From PALSA-1004 sp041483135 (lineage in GTDB: Bacteria; Pseudomonadota; Gammaproteobacteria; Burkholderiales; SG8-41): 64,000 nt of DNA. Positions 40,341-48,429 of the stretch are shown here, piece after piece. Both the position numbers and the translations under genes were made by a program. Where the stretch lies: NCBI GenBank assembly GCA_041483135.1, contig JBGPFE010000009.1:57182-121181 (forward strand). Direction: 5' to 3'. The notes under the pieces are model-generated. The model was not told where the DNA came from. It searched no databases and worked only from the letters and a program-made list of their open reading frames with translations. How positions within the stretch are numbered: the first letter of the stretch is position 1; each line of letters starts with the position of its first letter.

Positions 40341-40823
40341 TTAGTCGGTGATGAAGACTTCGTCGCCAGCCTCAACGCGCGCAAAAAAATCCAGCAAGTC
40401 CTTGTTATGCATACGAATGCATCCTATCGAGCCGGGTTTACCCATTACCACGCTGTCAGGACTGCCGTGAATGTAGATAAAACGCCGCATGGTATCGACA
40501 TCCCCCAGCCGGTTGAAACCGACCTCGCATCCGGATAGCCACAAAATGCGCGTCAGGATCCAGTCGCGGCCAGGAAATTTTTCAGCCAATTCAGGCGTGT
40601 AGGTCTCACCGGTCGGGCGCCGCTCGACAAATACCGCGTTCATCGGCGCGCCCGCACCGATTTTGGCTCGAATGATGTGCTTACCGCGCGGGGTGCAGAA
40701 GCTGCCGTTGCGCTCGCCCGCTCCATGCCTGGAAGTTGAAACCGGATAACGTTTGATTAGCCTACCGTTATTTCAAAACAGTTCAGCGTATTGCGTATAT
40801 AAACTAATGTCGATTCTAGACAT
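40341..40823 (-). pseudogene. L,D-transpeptidase (YkuD/ErfK) with an in-frame stop
   Basis: From the ATG at 40823 the frame reads MSRIDISLYTQYAELF, then TGA (40773-40775), then NNGRLIKRYPVSTSRHGAGE in the same frame and on to a complete YkuD domain. The catalytic region HGSPDSV...GSIGCIRM is intact. The sequence on both sides of the stop fits the family without a gap, so a single nonsense change is the simplest explanation. Re-initiation at 40643 would lose the first strands. The ATG overlaps the tadA stop by one base, so it was co-translated with tadA. A sequencing error at 40774 cannot be excluded. Confidence 0.75.
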
Positions 40824-41281
40824 CAGCCGCGGGCTTGGCGGCGTTGGCTGAAGAAGGCGCTCAGCTGCGCGGCGCATTCGTCGGCGAGCACCCCGGACAC
40901 GACTGTCGCATGGTGGTTGAGATTCGAGAGAGCGAACAGATCGACCACGCTGCCGCACGCGCCGGTCTTGGGGTCGGCCGCACCGTAAATCACCCGCCCC
41001 ATCCTGGCGTGCATGATCGCACCGGCGCACATGATGCAGGGCTCAAGCGTCACGTAAAGCTCGCAGCCGACCAGCCGGTAATTACCCATCATGGCCGCCG
41101 CATCCCGCATTGCAACAACCTCGGCGTGGGCAGTGGGGTCGTGCGCCGAGATCGGCTGATTGTAGCCGCGCCCGATGACAACGCCGTCCTTCACGACCAC
41201 GGCGCCGACCGGCACTTCGCCTAGCGCCTCGGCCTGCTGCGCCAGCGACAGCGCCTCGCGCATGTACTGCTCATCGCTCAT
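40823..41281 (-). CDS. tadA: tRNA-specific adenosine deaminase
   Basis: The start at 41281 gives MSDEQYMREALSLAQQAEAL and 152 residues. Zinc and catalytic motifs of the cytidine-deaminase fold are complete: HAEVVAM (His and Glu) and PCIMCAGAIMHARM (two Cys). TadA converts A34 to inosine in tRNA-Arg(ACG) and is essential. In related genomes it commonly follows guaA; here about 7 kb separate the two. Confidence 0.93.
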   Translation of the reverse strand: MSDEQYMREALSLAQQAEALGEVPVGAVVVKDGVVIGRGYNQPISAHDPTAHAEVVAMRDAAAMMGNYRLVGCELYVTLEPCIMCAGAIMHARMGRVIYGAADPKTGACGSVVDLFALSNLNHHATVVSGVLADECAAQLSAFFSQRRQARG

Positions 41282-41297
41282 AGCGATTCGCCAAGAA

Positions 41298-41386
41298 AGG
41301 CGACAGGCGATAGGCGAGAAGCGGGAAAGCCTCAAACACCGTATAACGTACGCTACGCCTCACTCCTCTCGCCTCTCGCCTCTCGC
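41298..41386. repeat. Inverted pair of heptad arrays upstream of tadA
   Basis: Left: AGGCGAC, AGGCGAT, AGGCGAG, AAGCGGG (41298-41325). Right: CTCTCGC three times (41366-41386), the approximate reverse complement of the left unit. Period 7 in both arms. Confidence 0.75.
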
Positions 41387-41394
41387 GCGCAGCG

Positions 41395-41412
41395 CTATTC
41401 CCATTCAATTGT
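41395..41412 (-). other. Second copy of the guaA 3' terminus (att-like site)
   Basis: CTATTCCCATTCAATTGT matches the end of the real guaA, CTACTCCCATTCTATCGT at 48430-48447, at 15 of 18 positions. It is in the same orientation, and both encode TIEWE and a stop. It sits between tadA and the 7-kb accessory block. The guaA 3' end is a known integration site for genomic islands. Confidence 0.55.
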
Positions 41413-41781
41413 TTCTGAGGTCTGAAGACCCGCATGAATGCTAGCGTTCTTGAAGTTGAGCATCGACATTTACCATCGCTTTTACCGTAAAAGAACCACA
41501 GCTTTTACAGGCGCGGGAGATGGACTCAATTTGCGGGGCGGATACTCCTCGGCATCAATCGTCAACTAGGATCGTGCGCTGTCGGCATATTCTACCCTTC
41601 TGGAGTCCTCCTCCGCGGGGGCTCAATAGGTAGTTCCGCGGCAGTAATCGGCTGGACGTTGCGTTCGGCTCGCAAGCGCAAATCCTGAGGCCATGCCGAT
41701 TTACACATTTCATACCTAGGCGGATCGACCGTGGTTTGAAGAAGGGGTCGGCCCTGTGCCAAAAACTCGAATTTGGTGCCC
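41413..41781. other. Non-coding spacer downstream of the LysR gene
   Basis: No supported gene, RNA or terminator is visible between the guaA-like tail and the LysR stop codon. Base composition is less GC-rich than the flanking core genes. Confidence 0.4.
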
Positions 41782-42789
41782 TCAAATTTGGCCACTATTG
41801 TTTTTCCGCGGGCTTCCACGGCGAACGGCAGGCTTTCTTGATTTGCGCGCGATGGAGGGTTCACTGGGAGCCGCCATCCGCAATGACCACTCATCCCAGT
41901 ACGCATTCTCGCCGAAGCGTTCAACGAGGAAATCCAGAAACGATCGAACTTTCGCCGGCATGAATTTACGACTTGCGTATACCGCGAAGATTCCCAATTC
42001 GCCAGCATCGTAATCGGCCAGTACATGAACTAGGCGACCCGCTTTAAGGTCAGCGCCAACCAGAAAAGTAGGCAAAAGAACAATTCCGTGGCCATCCAAC
42101 GCCAACTGCTGCAACAGGTCTCCGTTATTGACTTGCACGCAGCCCTCAACCTGAACGGTCTCCTCTTGACCTCCGTGCTTGAATACCCAGATCTTTGGTC
42201 GAGGATTGTAGAAGTAAGTAAGGCAATTTTGCTCGCGAAGTTGTTGTGGGGTTTTCGGCGCACCGCGCTGCTTCAGATAGGCAGGTGAAGCGCAAACCAC
42301 CAGGCGGGTGGTAGCGAGCTTGCGCGCAATTAGCGTGCTTTGGTCGAGCGTGCCGATTCGGATGGCAAGATCAAAGCCCTCCTTGCCGATGTCAATAAAG
42401 CGGTCGCTCAGTTCCAGTTCTATGCTGACTTCGGGGTAACGCCCCAAAAATTCGCTGATTGCGTGCGAAAGGTGGCGCAATCCGAACGACAGTGCCGACG
42501 TGATCCGGATCTTTCCGCGAGGCACGACGGTCGACTGACCCGCTTCAAGCATTGCCTCATCCAATTCGCCGAGAGCCCGCTGGGCGCGCTCGTAAAACGC
42601 GCTGCCCAGTTCGGTCAAAGCGACCCGCCGTGTAGTTCGGTCCAAAAGCCGGGTGCCGATGCGCTCTTCCAAATACTTTATGTGCTTGCTGACAACGGCG
42701 CGCGACAGTTCAAGGCGATCAGCGGCCGCAGCAAAGCTGCCGTCGCCCGCTACGGCGATAAAAACCTTGAAACTCAGCAATGTATCCAT
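41782..42789 (-). CDS. LysR-family transcriptional regulator
   Basis: A 335-residue LTTR. The winged helix is at the N-terminus (MDTLLSFKVFIAVAGDGSFA, then AADRLELSRAVVSKHIKYLE) and a substrate-binding domain follows (IRITSALSFGLRHLSHAISE, FDLAIRIG). The last 35 residues are a basic, low-complexity extension. It is divergent from the pirin gene with a 153-bp spacer, the standard geometry for an LTTR that controls its neighbours. By analogy with similar clusters the effector may be a quinone or other electrophile. Confidence 0.9.
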   Translation of the reverse strand: MDTLLSFKVFIAVAGDGSFAAAADRLELSRAVVSKHIKYLEERIGTRLLDRTTRRVALTELGSAFYERAQRALGELDEAMLEAGQSTVVPRGKIRITSALSFGLRHLSHAISEFLGRYPEVSIELELSDRFIDIGKEGFDLAIRIGTLDQSTLIARKLATTRLVVCASPAYLKQRGAPKTPQQLREQNCLTYFYNPRPKIWVFKHGGQEETVQVEGCVQVNNGDLLQQLALDGHGIVLLPTFLVGADLKAGRLVHVLADYDAGELGIFAVYASRKFMPAKVRSFLDFLVERFGENAYWDEWSLRMAAPSEPSIARKSRKPAVRRGSPRKNNSGQI

Positions 42790-42942
42790 TTTGGGGCGCG
42801 GTTTATTATATATGAATCGTGTTCAATATATCAACGATTAGCATCTTTATCAACGCATTATGAACCCGTAGCATGTCGTCTCATCAGATCGATCAATTTG
42901 CTAATTGAAACCTCAAGAGATGCGGCAAGGAGAGAGACGGAC

Positions 42943-43641
42943 ATGTTTGAGATTCGCAAGAGCAATGAACGGGGTCATGCCGATTACGGCTGGCTGAATA
43001 GCTACCACTCGTTTTCATTCGCCGACTACTACGACTTGGACCACATGAATTTCGGGGCTTTGCGCGTGATTAACGAAGACCGTGTCCAGCCCGGGACGGG
43101 TTTCGGCACGCACGGCCACCGCGACATGGAGATCGTGAGCTACGTGCTGGACGGCGCCCTCGAACACAGGGACAGCATGGGAACGGGTTCGATTATCCGT
43201 CCAGGCGATGTGCAGCGCATGAGCGCCGGGCGGGGCGTCCTGCACAGTGAGTACAACCCCTCGGCAAGCGAAGAGACACACTTCCTGCAAATCTGGATCA
43301 CACCCAAGTTCACGGGAACCCGTCCGAGTTACGAGCAGAAGCATTTCTCCGCCGACGAAAAACGCGGACGGCTCGCATTGGTCGCGTCAAGCGATGGCCG
43401 CGATGGATCGGTCACGATCAACCAGGATGTCGCGATCTACGCCGGACTGTTCGATGAGGCGGAGCGCGCCGTTCACAAGATCGAACCGGGCCGTCGTGTC
43501 TATGTGCACGTCGTGCGCGGCAAGGTGACGGTCAACGCTAACCCGTTGGGCGCTGGGGATGCGCTCAAAGCAGTCGACCCCCACCAAGTTGCAATTGAAG
43601 ACGGCAAGAACGCCGAGATACTGCTGTTCGATCTCGCGTAA
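42943..43641 (+). CDS. Pirin family protein (YhhW-like quercetinase)
   Basis: A 232-residue bicupin starting MFEIRKSNERGHADYGWLNS after a GGAGAG site. Metal-binding residues of the N-terminal cupin are in GFGTHGHRDMEIVSYVLDGA and RGVLHSEYN (three His and a Glu). The C-terminal cupin is degenerate, as usual. YhhW-type pirins cleave quercetin-like flavonols. It is the first gene of a plus-strand run facing the LysR gene. Confidence 0.88.
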   Translation: MFEIRKSNERGHADYGWLNSYHSFSFADYYDLDHMNFGALRVINEDRVQPGTGFGTHGHRDMEIVSYVLDGALEHRDSMGTGSIIRPGDVQRMSAGRGVLHSEYNPSASEETHFLQIWITPKFTGTRPSYEQKHFSADEKRGRLALVASSDGRDGSVTINQDVAIYAGLFDEAERAVHKIEPGRRVYVHVVRGKVTVNANPLGAGDALKAVDPHQVAIEDGKNAEILLFDLA

Positions 43642-43674
43642 TTTTAATCGTTACATCAACCCAAGGAGATATCC

Positions 43675-44316
43675 ATGAAAACAGACCTGCTCACCCCGCA
43701 AAATTCAGCGGTTATATTCATCGACCACCAGCCGCAAATGGCCTTTGGCGTGACATCGATTGATCGCCAAGTGCTGAAGAATAACGTCGTGGCGTTGGCC
43801 AAGACCGCCAAGACGTTTGGCCTGCCGACGATACTCACTTCGGTTGAAACCGAGAGCTTCAGCGGCTACATCTGGCCGGAATTGCTGGCGGTATTTCCGA
43901 ATCTGAAACCGATCGAGCGCAGCAGCATGAACTCGTGGGAAGACGCGAAGTTTGTCGAGGCCGTGAAGAAGACGGGCAGGAAGAAGCTCGTGATCGCGGC
44001 ACTCTGGACCGAAGTGTGCCTGCTGTTTCCGGCGCTTCACGCGCTCGCGGAAGGCTACGAGGTTTACGCCGTAGTTGATGCGTCAGGAGGAACTTCTCCG
44101 GTCGCGCACGATGCCGCTGTGCAGCGGATGATCCAGGCCGGCGTGATCCCCGTGACCTGGCAGCAGGTCATGCTCGAATATCAACGCGACTGGGCGCGCA
44201 AGGAAACCTATGACGCCGTGATCAACATCGTTAAGCAACACAGCGGTGCTTACGGCATGGGCGTCGAATATGCCTATACGATGGTCCACAAGCAGCCCGC
44301 GACGAAAGTCGCCTGA
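43675..44316 (+). CDS. Isochorismatase-family hydrolase (YcaC-like)
   Basis: A 213-residue cysteine hydrolase. The catalytic triad is visible as Asp in AVIFIDHQPQMAFG, Lys in AVKKTGRKKLVIAALWTEVC and Cys in the same TEVC. The sequence type is YcaC-like. Substrate is unknown. It is 33 bp after the pirin gene and preceded by AAGGAG, so it is co-transcribed. Confidence 0.88.
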   Translation: MKTDLLTPQNSAVIFIDHQPQMAFGVTSIDRQVLKNNVVALAKTAKTFGLPTILTSVETESFSGYIWPELLAVFPNLKPIERSSMNSWEDAKFVEAVKKTGRKKLVIAALWTEVCLLFPALHALAEGYEVYAVVDASGGTSPVAHDAAVQRMIQAGVIPVTWQQVMLEYQRDWARKETYDAVINIVKQHSGAYGMGVEYAYTMVHKQPATKVA

Positions 44317-44381
44317 GTGGATTGGAAAACCAAGTCGGGCAGGTTCCCTGCCCGACGAATGAACTCGATGGATGAGGCGTG

Positions 44382-45341
44382 ATGGGCTATCTCCTTAATG
44401 GTGTGTGGAACGACGGCTGGTACGACACCGCGGGCACTGCGGGCGAATTTGTCCGGCCAGACGCGAAGTTCCGCAGCCGCGTTACAGCCGACGGCTCAAG
44501 CGGCTATCCGGAAGAAGCGGGACGATACCATTTGTACGTGTCGCTGGCCTGCCCGTGGGCTCACCGCACGCTTATCTTTCGAAAACTCAAAAATCTTGAG
44601 GCCGCGATCTCGGTATCAATAGTAGAACCCGTGATGTCATCCGAGGGCTGGTCATTCAGTGCGCCGCTGCCCGATCACATCAATGGGTTCTCGTATCTGC
44701 ACCAACTCTATACCAAGACAGAGCCGCGTCATTCGGGACGCGTGACTGTTCCAGTACTGTGGGACAAAGAACGCAATCTGATCGTTAACAACGAATCGGC
44801 CGAAATTATCCGCATGCTCAACAGTGAGTTCGCGGCGTATAACCCCCTCGGATACGACTACTACCCCGTCCGATTGCGTGGTGAGATCTACGATGTCAAC
44901 GCTTTTATTTACAACAACATCAACAACGGCGTTTACCGCTGCGGTTTTGCCGGCACGCAAGCGGCCTACGAATCCGCGGCGAGGCGGCTTTTTCACGCGC
45001 TCGATACGCTAGAGGAACGGCTTTCGCGCACGCGCTATCTCATCGGCAACACGCTGACAGAAGCGGATTGGCGACTATTTACGACGCTCATCCGCTTCGA
45101 CGCGGTCTATCACGGGCACTTCAAGTGCAACCTGCGGCGTATCGAAGACTATCCCAATCTTTCCGCATACCTGCGCGATCTATACCAAATGCCGGGGATC
45201 GCGGAAACGGTGGATCTCGATCACATCAAGCGGCATTACTACATGAGCCATGAGCACATCAATCCGACCCGCATCGTGCCGCTGGGACCGGAACTGGATT
45301 TTCGGCGCCCGCATGATCGCGAGCGCTTCGCATGCAACTGA
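44382..45341 (+). CDS. Glutathionyl-hydroquinone reductase (Xi-class GST, YqjG/PcpF type)
   Basis: A 319-residue protein with the Xi-class active site CPWA at 57-60 (LYVSLACPWAHRTL). Partner residues are in GRVTVPVLWDKERNLIVNNE-SAEI and the helical domain has GNTLTEADWRLFTTLIRFD. These enzymes reduce glutathionyl-hydroquinones to hydroquinones with glutathione. The ATG at 44382 is preferred over an overlapping GTG. With pirin and DoxX it suggests handling of aromatic or quinone stress. Confidence 0.9.
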   Translation: MGYLLNGVWNDGWYDTAGTAGEFVRPDAKFRSRVTADGSSGYPEEAGRYHLYVSLACPWAHRTLIFRKLKNLEAAISVSIVEPVMSSEGWSFSAPLPDHINGFSYLHQLYTKTEPRHSGRVTVPVLWDKERNLIVNNESAEIIRMLNSEFAAYNPLGYDYYPVRLRGEIYDVNAFIYNNINNGVYRCGFAGTQAAYESAARRLFHALDTLEERLSRTRYLIGNTLTEADWRLFTTLIRFDAVYHGHFKCNLRRIEDYPNLSAYLRDLYQMPGIAETVDLDHIKRHYYMSHEHINPTRIVPLGPELDFRRPHDRERFACN

Positions 45342-45388
45342 GGTTTTGGCGATGGCGCAACTTTTCATTCACAAGGAGAGACAGAATC

Positions 45389-45841
45389 ATGCAAACCCGT
45401 AATACGACTCAAGGCGTCAACGCCGGTGCAGCCGGGATTCAACCCGAGCACATCGCCGACTGGACCGCTTTACTCGGCCGCATAGCGCTCGCGCTGCTCT
45501 TTCTGTGGTCCGGCTATGGCAAACTCGCCGACATTCCGAATACCGTGGGCTATATGAATGCGTACCACATGCCCATGGCCAATGTGCTGGTGTGGCCTGC
45601 GGCATTGCTCGAGCTTGTCGGCGCCGCCATGTTGCTCGCGGGGTGGAAGGCTCGGTGGGCGGCGCTGGCATTGGCCGCTTACAGCATCGTCTCCGCTGCG
45701 ATCTTTCACAACTTCTGGGCCGCACCGCCCGACCAGGCGTTGAATCAGACCATACATTTCATGAAGAACGTTGCCATCGTGGGAGGCTTTCTCCAGGTAT
45801 TCGCGTTTGGCGCCGGGCGCTATGCGGTCGACCGCCGATAG
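45389..45841 (+). CDS. DoxX family membrane protein
   Basis: A 150-residue protein with four membrane helices. Family features include LLGRIALALLFLWSGYGKLA, PAALLELVGAAMLLAGWKAR and AIFHNFWA. DoxX proteins are often found with thiol or quinone redox partners. It starts with CAAGGAGAG upstream, 47 bp after the reductase gene. Function here is assumed to be redox-related from context. Confidence 0.88.
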   Translation: MQTRNTTQGVNAGAAGIQPEHIADWTALLGRIALALLFLWSGYGKLADIPNTVGYMNAYHMPMANVLVWPAALLELVGAAMLLAGWKARWAALALAAYSIVSAAIFHNFWAAPPDQALNQTIHFMKNVAIVGGFLQVFAFGAGRYAVDRR

Positions 45842-45900
45842 TGTCTAAACAGCGTATAGCGCTATCGAGTTCGTGGCGCGAAATTGGTTTGGAGGCTCGT

Positions 45901-47823
45901 ATGGCTCAATTTGCAAGCGGATATACCCGACGCGAATTCATGAAAGCGAGTATTGCCATGGGTGCGTCGACATTGACAGGAGGATGTGCAATGACTATCG
46001 CTAATCCAGCGCCGGACAGTACTCCGGCCGACATGATTCTCGCCAACGGCCGTATCGCGACACAGGATGAGCGGCGATCGTTCGTGAACGCACTGGCAAT
46101 CAGGGACGGGCGCATCTCCGTAACTGGGGATACGGCGACAGTGATGAGATATCGTGGTCCCTCGACGCGTGTGATCGAACTCGGCGGGCGCACGGTTATT
46201 CCAGGCCTGATCGACTCGCACTCGCACCCCATACGCGGGGGCCTTTACTACAACCTCGAATTGCGATGGGACGGCGTGCCGTCGTTGGCCGATGCCTTGC
46301 GCATGCTGCGCGAGCAGGCGCAACGCACGCCGCCCAATCACTGGGTTCGGGTAGTCGGCGGCTGGTCGGAATCCCAGTTCGCAGAGAAACGTATGCCGAC
46401 ACTTGATGAGATCAACGCTGCCGCGCCGGACACGCCAGTGTTCGTGCTCAATTTGTATGCTACTGCGCTACTTAACGGTGCGGCGCTGCGCGCTGCCGGC
46501 TATACCAAGGACACGCCGAATCCGCCGGGTGGTGAAATTCAGCGAGACAAATCGGGGAACCCCACCGGGCTGCTCATTGCAAGGCCGAACGCAACGATTC
46601 TGTATGCGACGCTCGCCAAAGCGCCGAAGCTGCCGTTCGAGCAGCAGCTCAATTCAACGCGCCAGTTTATGCGAGAGCTGAACCGATTCGGAATCACCAG
46701 CGTGATCGACGCGGGCGGCGGCTTTCAGAACTACCCTCAGGACTACGAAGTGGTATCGGCGCTCCACCGCGACAATCTTTTGACGTTGCGCCTGGCCGCT
46801 AACCTCTTTACGCAGCGCCCGACTCAGGAGTTCGATGATTTTTCGACGTGGGTGAAAGACGTGAAGGCCGGACAGGGCGATGACATGTACCGTATCAACG
46901 GTGCGGGTGAGATGCTCGTCTACTCCGCGGCAGATTTTGAAGATTTTCTCGAACCACGTCCCGATATGCCCGAGCGCATGGAGCGCGAACTTACTGCCAT
47001 CGTGAGGCTGCTGGCGGAGCATCGCTGGCCATTCCGACTCCACGCCACCTACGACGAGACGATCACGCGAGCGCTGAACGTTTTCGAATCGGTGAATCGC
47101 GAAATTTCGCTGAACGGGCTGCACTGGTTTATCGACCACGCCGAAACCATTTCGCCGCGAAATATCGATCGCATCCGCGCATTGCAGGGTGGTATCGCCG
47201 TCCAACACCGGATGGCGTACCAGGGCGAATATTTCATCAACCGTTACGGGAAGGCGAAAGCTGAGCAGTCGCCCCCGATCAGGCAGATGCTCGCGGCCGG
47301 CGTGCCCGTCGGGGCTGGCACAGACGCTACACGGGTCGCTAGTTACAACCCGTTCGTATCGTTGTACTGGCTCGTGACGGGCAAAACTGTCGGCGGCACC
47401 CCGATGTATACGGCCGCGAACCGAATGGATCGTATGGAGGCTCTGCATTTATGGACCGTCGGTAGCGCCTGGTTTTCCAGCGAAGAAAGTAACAAGGGCA
47501 GGCTCGTTCCAGGTCAACTTGCCGATCTGGCCGTCCTGGCCGCCGATTACTTTTCGATACCCGAAGAGGACATCAAGCGCCTTGAAGCCGTCCTTACGAT
47601 CGTCGGTGGCAAACCCGTATACGCGACGGCCGAGTTCAAGGATATGTCGCCGCCTTCGTTGCCTGTCGCGCCCGAATGGTCGCCGGTGGGCCGTTTCGGC
47701 GGATACCGGCAGAGCGCCACAAACGCAACCGCGGCGGTGGCGACCTCCGGAGTCGCGCACCAGCGGGCGCACTTGGCCAGCCACCTGTGGGGCCCGGGGG
47801 GCTGTTCCTGCTGGGCATTCTAA
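45901..47823 (+). CDS. Exported amidohydrolase (YtcJ-like)
   Basis: A 640-residue metal-dependent hydrolase. A twin-arginine-like leader with a lipobox is present: YTRREFMKASIAMGASTLTG, then GC. The core has the amidohydrolase-3 motifs VIPGLIDSHSHPIRGGLYYN (HxH), HWFIDHAE, and GAGTDATRVASYNPFVSLYW. The protein ends in an unusual GGCSCWAF. Substrate is not predictable. It is the largest gene of the accessory block, 60 bp after doxX and 12 bp before the ABM gene. Confidence 0.87.
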   Translation: MAQFASGYTRREFMKASIAMGASTLTGGCAMTIANPAPDSTPADMILANGRIATQDERRSFVNALAIRDGRISVTGDTATVMRYRGPSTRVIELGGRTVIPGLIDSHSHPIRGGLYYNLELRWDGVPSLADALRMLREQAQRTPPNHWVRVVGGWSESQFAEKRMPTLDEINAAAPDTPVFVLNLYATALLNGAALRAAGYTKDTPNPPGGEIQRDKSGNPTGLLIARPNATILYATLAKAPKLPFEQQLNSTRQFMRELNRFGITSVIDAGGGFQNYPQDYEVVSALHRDNLLTLRLAANLFTQRPTQEFDDFSTWVKDVKAGQGDDMYRINGAGEMLVYSAADFEDFLEPRPDMPERMERELTAIVRLLAEHRWPFRLHATYDETITRALNVFESVNREISLNGLHWFIDHAETISPRNIDRIRALQGGIAVQHRMAYQGEYFINRYGKAKAEQSPPIRQMLAAGVPVGAGTDATRVASYNPFVSLYWLVTGKTVGGTPMYTAANRMDRMEALHLWTVGSAWFSSEESNKGRLVPGQLADLAVLAADYFSIPEEDIKRLEAVLTIVGGKPVYATAEFKDMSPPSLPVAPEWSPVGRFGGYRQSATNATAAVATSGVAHQRAHLASHLWGPGGCSCWAF

Positions 47824-47834
47824 GGAGGCGCCTC

Positions 47835-48392
47835 ATGGGGACCGATACTGCGCCCTGCGCCGCTCGCGAGATGGTCCACGTCGCGATCATGAGGGTTGTC
47901 CGCGAAGGACGAGAAGCAGAATTCGAGACGCTCATCGAACAGTTCTTTCACGAAGCGGCTCGCCAGCCTGGTGTGTGTGGCGCGTACCTCATTCGCCCGT
48001 TTGCCGGGTCGAGTTCACGCGAATATGGAATTCTGCGCTCGTTCCAGAGCGTAGAGGATATGAATCGTTTCTACGAGTCTGACCTCTTCCGCAAGTGGAA
48101 CGAGGCAATTCGGCCCCTTGTAGAGGGAGAGCCTCAAAGACGCGAGCTTCATGGCATGGAGGCGTTCTTCCGCGAGGGTGCCGCGCATCCTCCGAGATGG
48201 AAGATGGCCACCGTCACCTGGATTGGCGTCAGCCCCGCCGTTTATATTTTCTCGAACGCAGTGCCTGCGGTGTTTGGCCATTTGTCGATGCTGATGAGCC
48301 TGCTGCTGGTCAATGCATTCGTCGTCGCAACGCTCACCTGGGTCTTTATGCCGCTGCTTACAAAACTGTTCCGCCGCTGGCTACACACCTGA
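47835..48392 (+). CDS. Antibiotic biosynthesis monooxygenase-domain membrane protein
   Basis: A 185-residue protein. Residues 10-105 are an ABM-type ferredoxin-like barrel (MVHVAIMRVVREGREAEFET, SREYGILRSFQSVEDMNRFY). The last 70 residues contain two membrane helices (VTWIGVSPAVYIFSNAVPAV and LMSLLLVNAFVVATLTWVFM). ABM domains bind or oxidise aromatic or quinone compounds without cofactor. AAGGAGG lies 6 nt before the ATG. It is the last gene before guaA, convergent with it and 37 bp away. Confidence 0.83.
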   Translation: MGTDTAPCAAREMVHVAIMRVVREGREAEFETLIEQFFHEAARQPGVCGAYLIRPFAGSSSREYGILRSFQSVEDMNRFYESDLFRKWNEAIRPLVEGEPQRRELHGMEAFFREGAAHPPRWKMATVTWIGVSPAVYIFSNAVPAVFGHLSMLMSLLLVNAFVVATLTWVFMPLLTKLFRRWLHT

Positions 48393-48429
48393 AAGTCTTG
48401 ATCGTCACGCCAGAAATGCGCGACTCCCC

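Noticed and set aside
40773..40775. TGA in the L,D-transpeptidase as a selenocysteine codon
   Set aside because: The position is a surface loop before NNGRLIKRYP, not an active-site Cys. No SECIS-like hairpin is apparent directly downstream, and the family never uses Sec.
41555..42026. Small open frames downstream of and overlapping the LysR gene
   Set aside because: No homology or ribosome-binding site. They overlap the LysR C-terminal extension in other frames.
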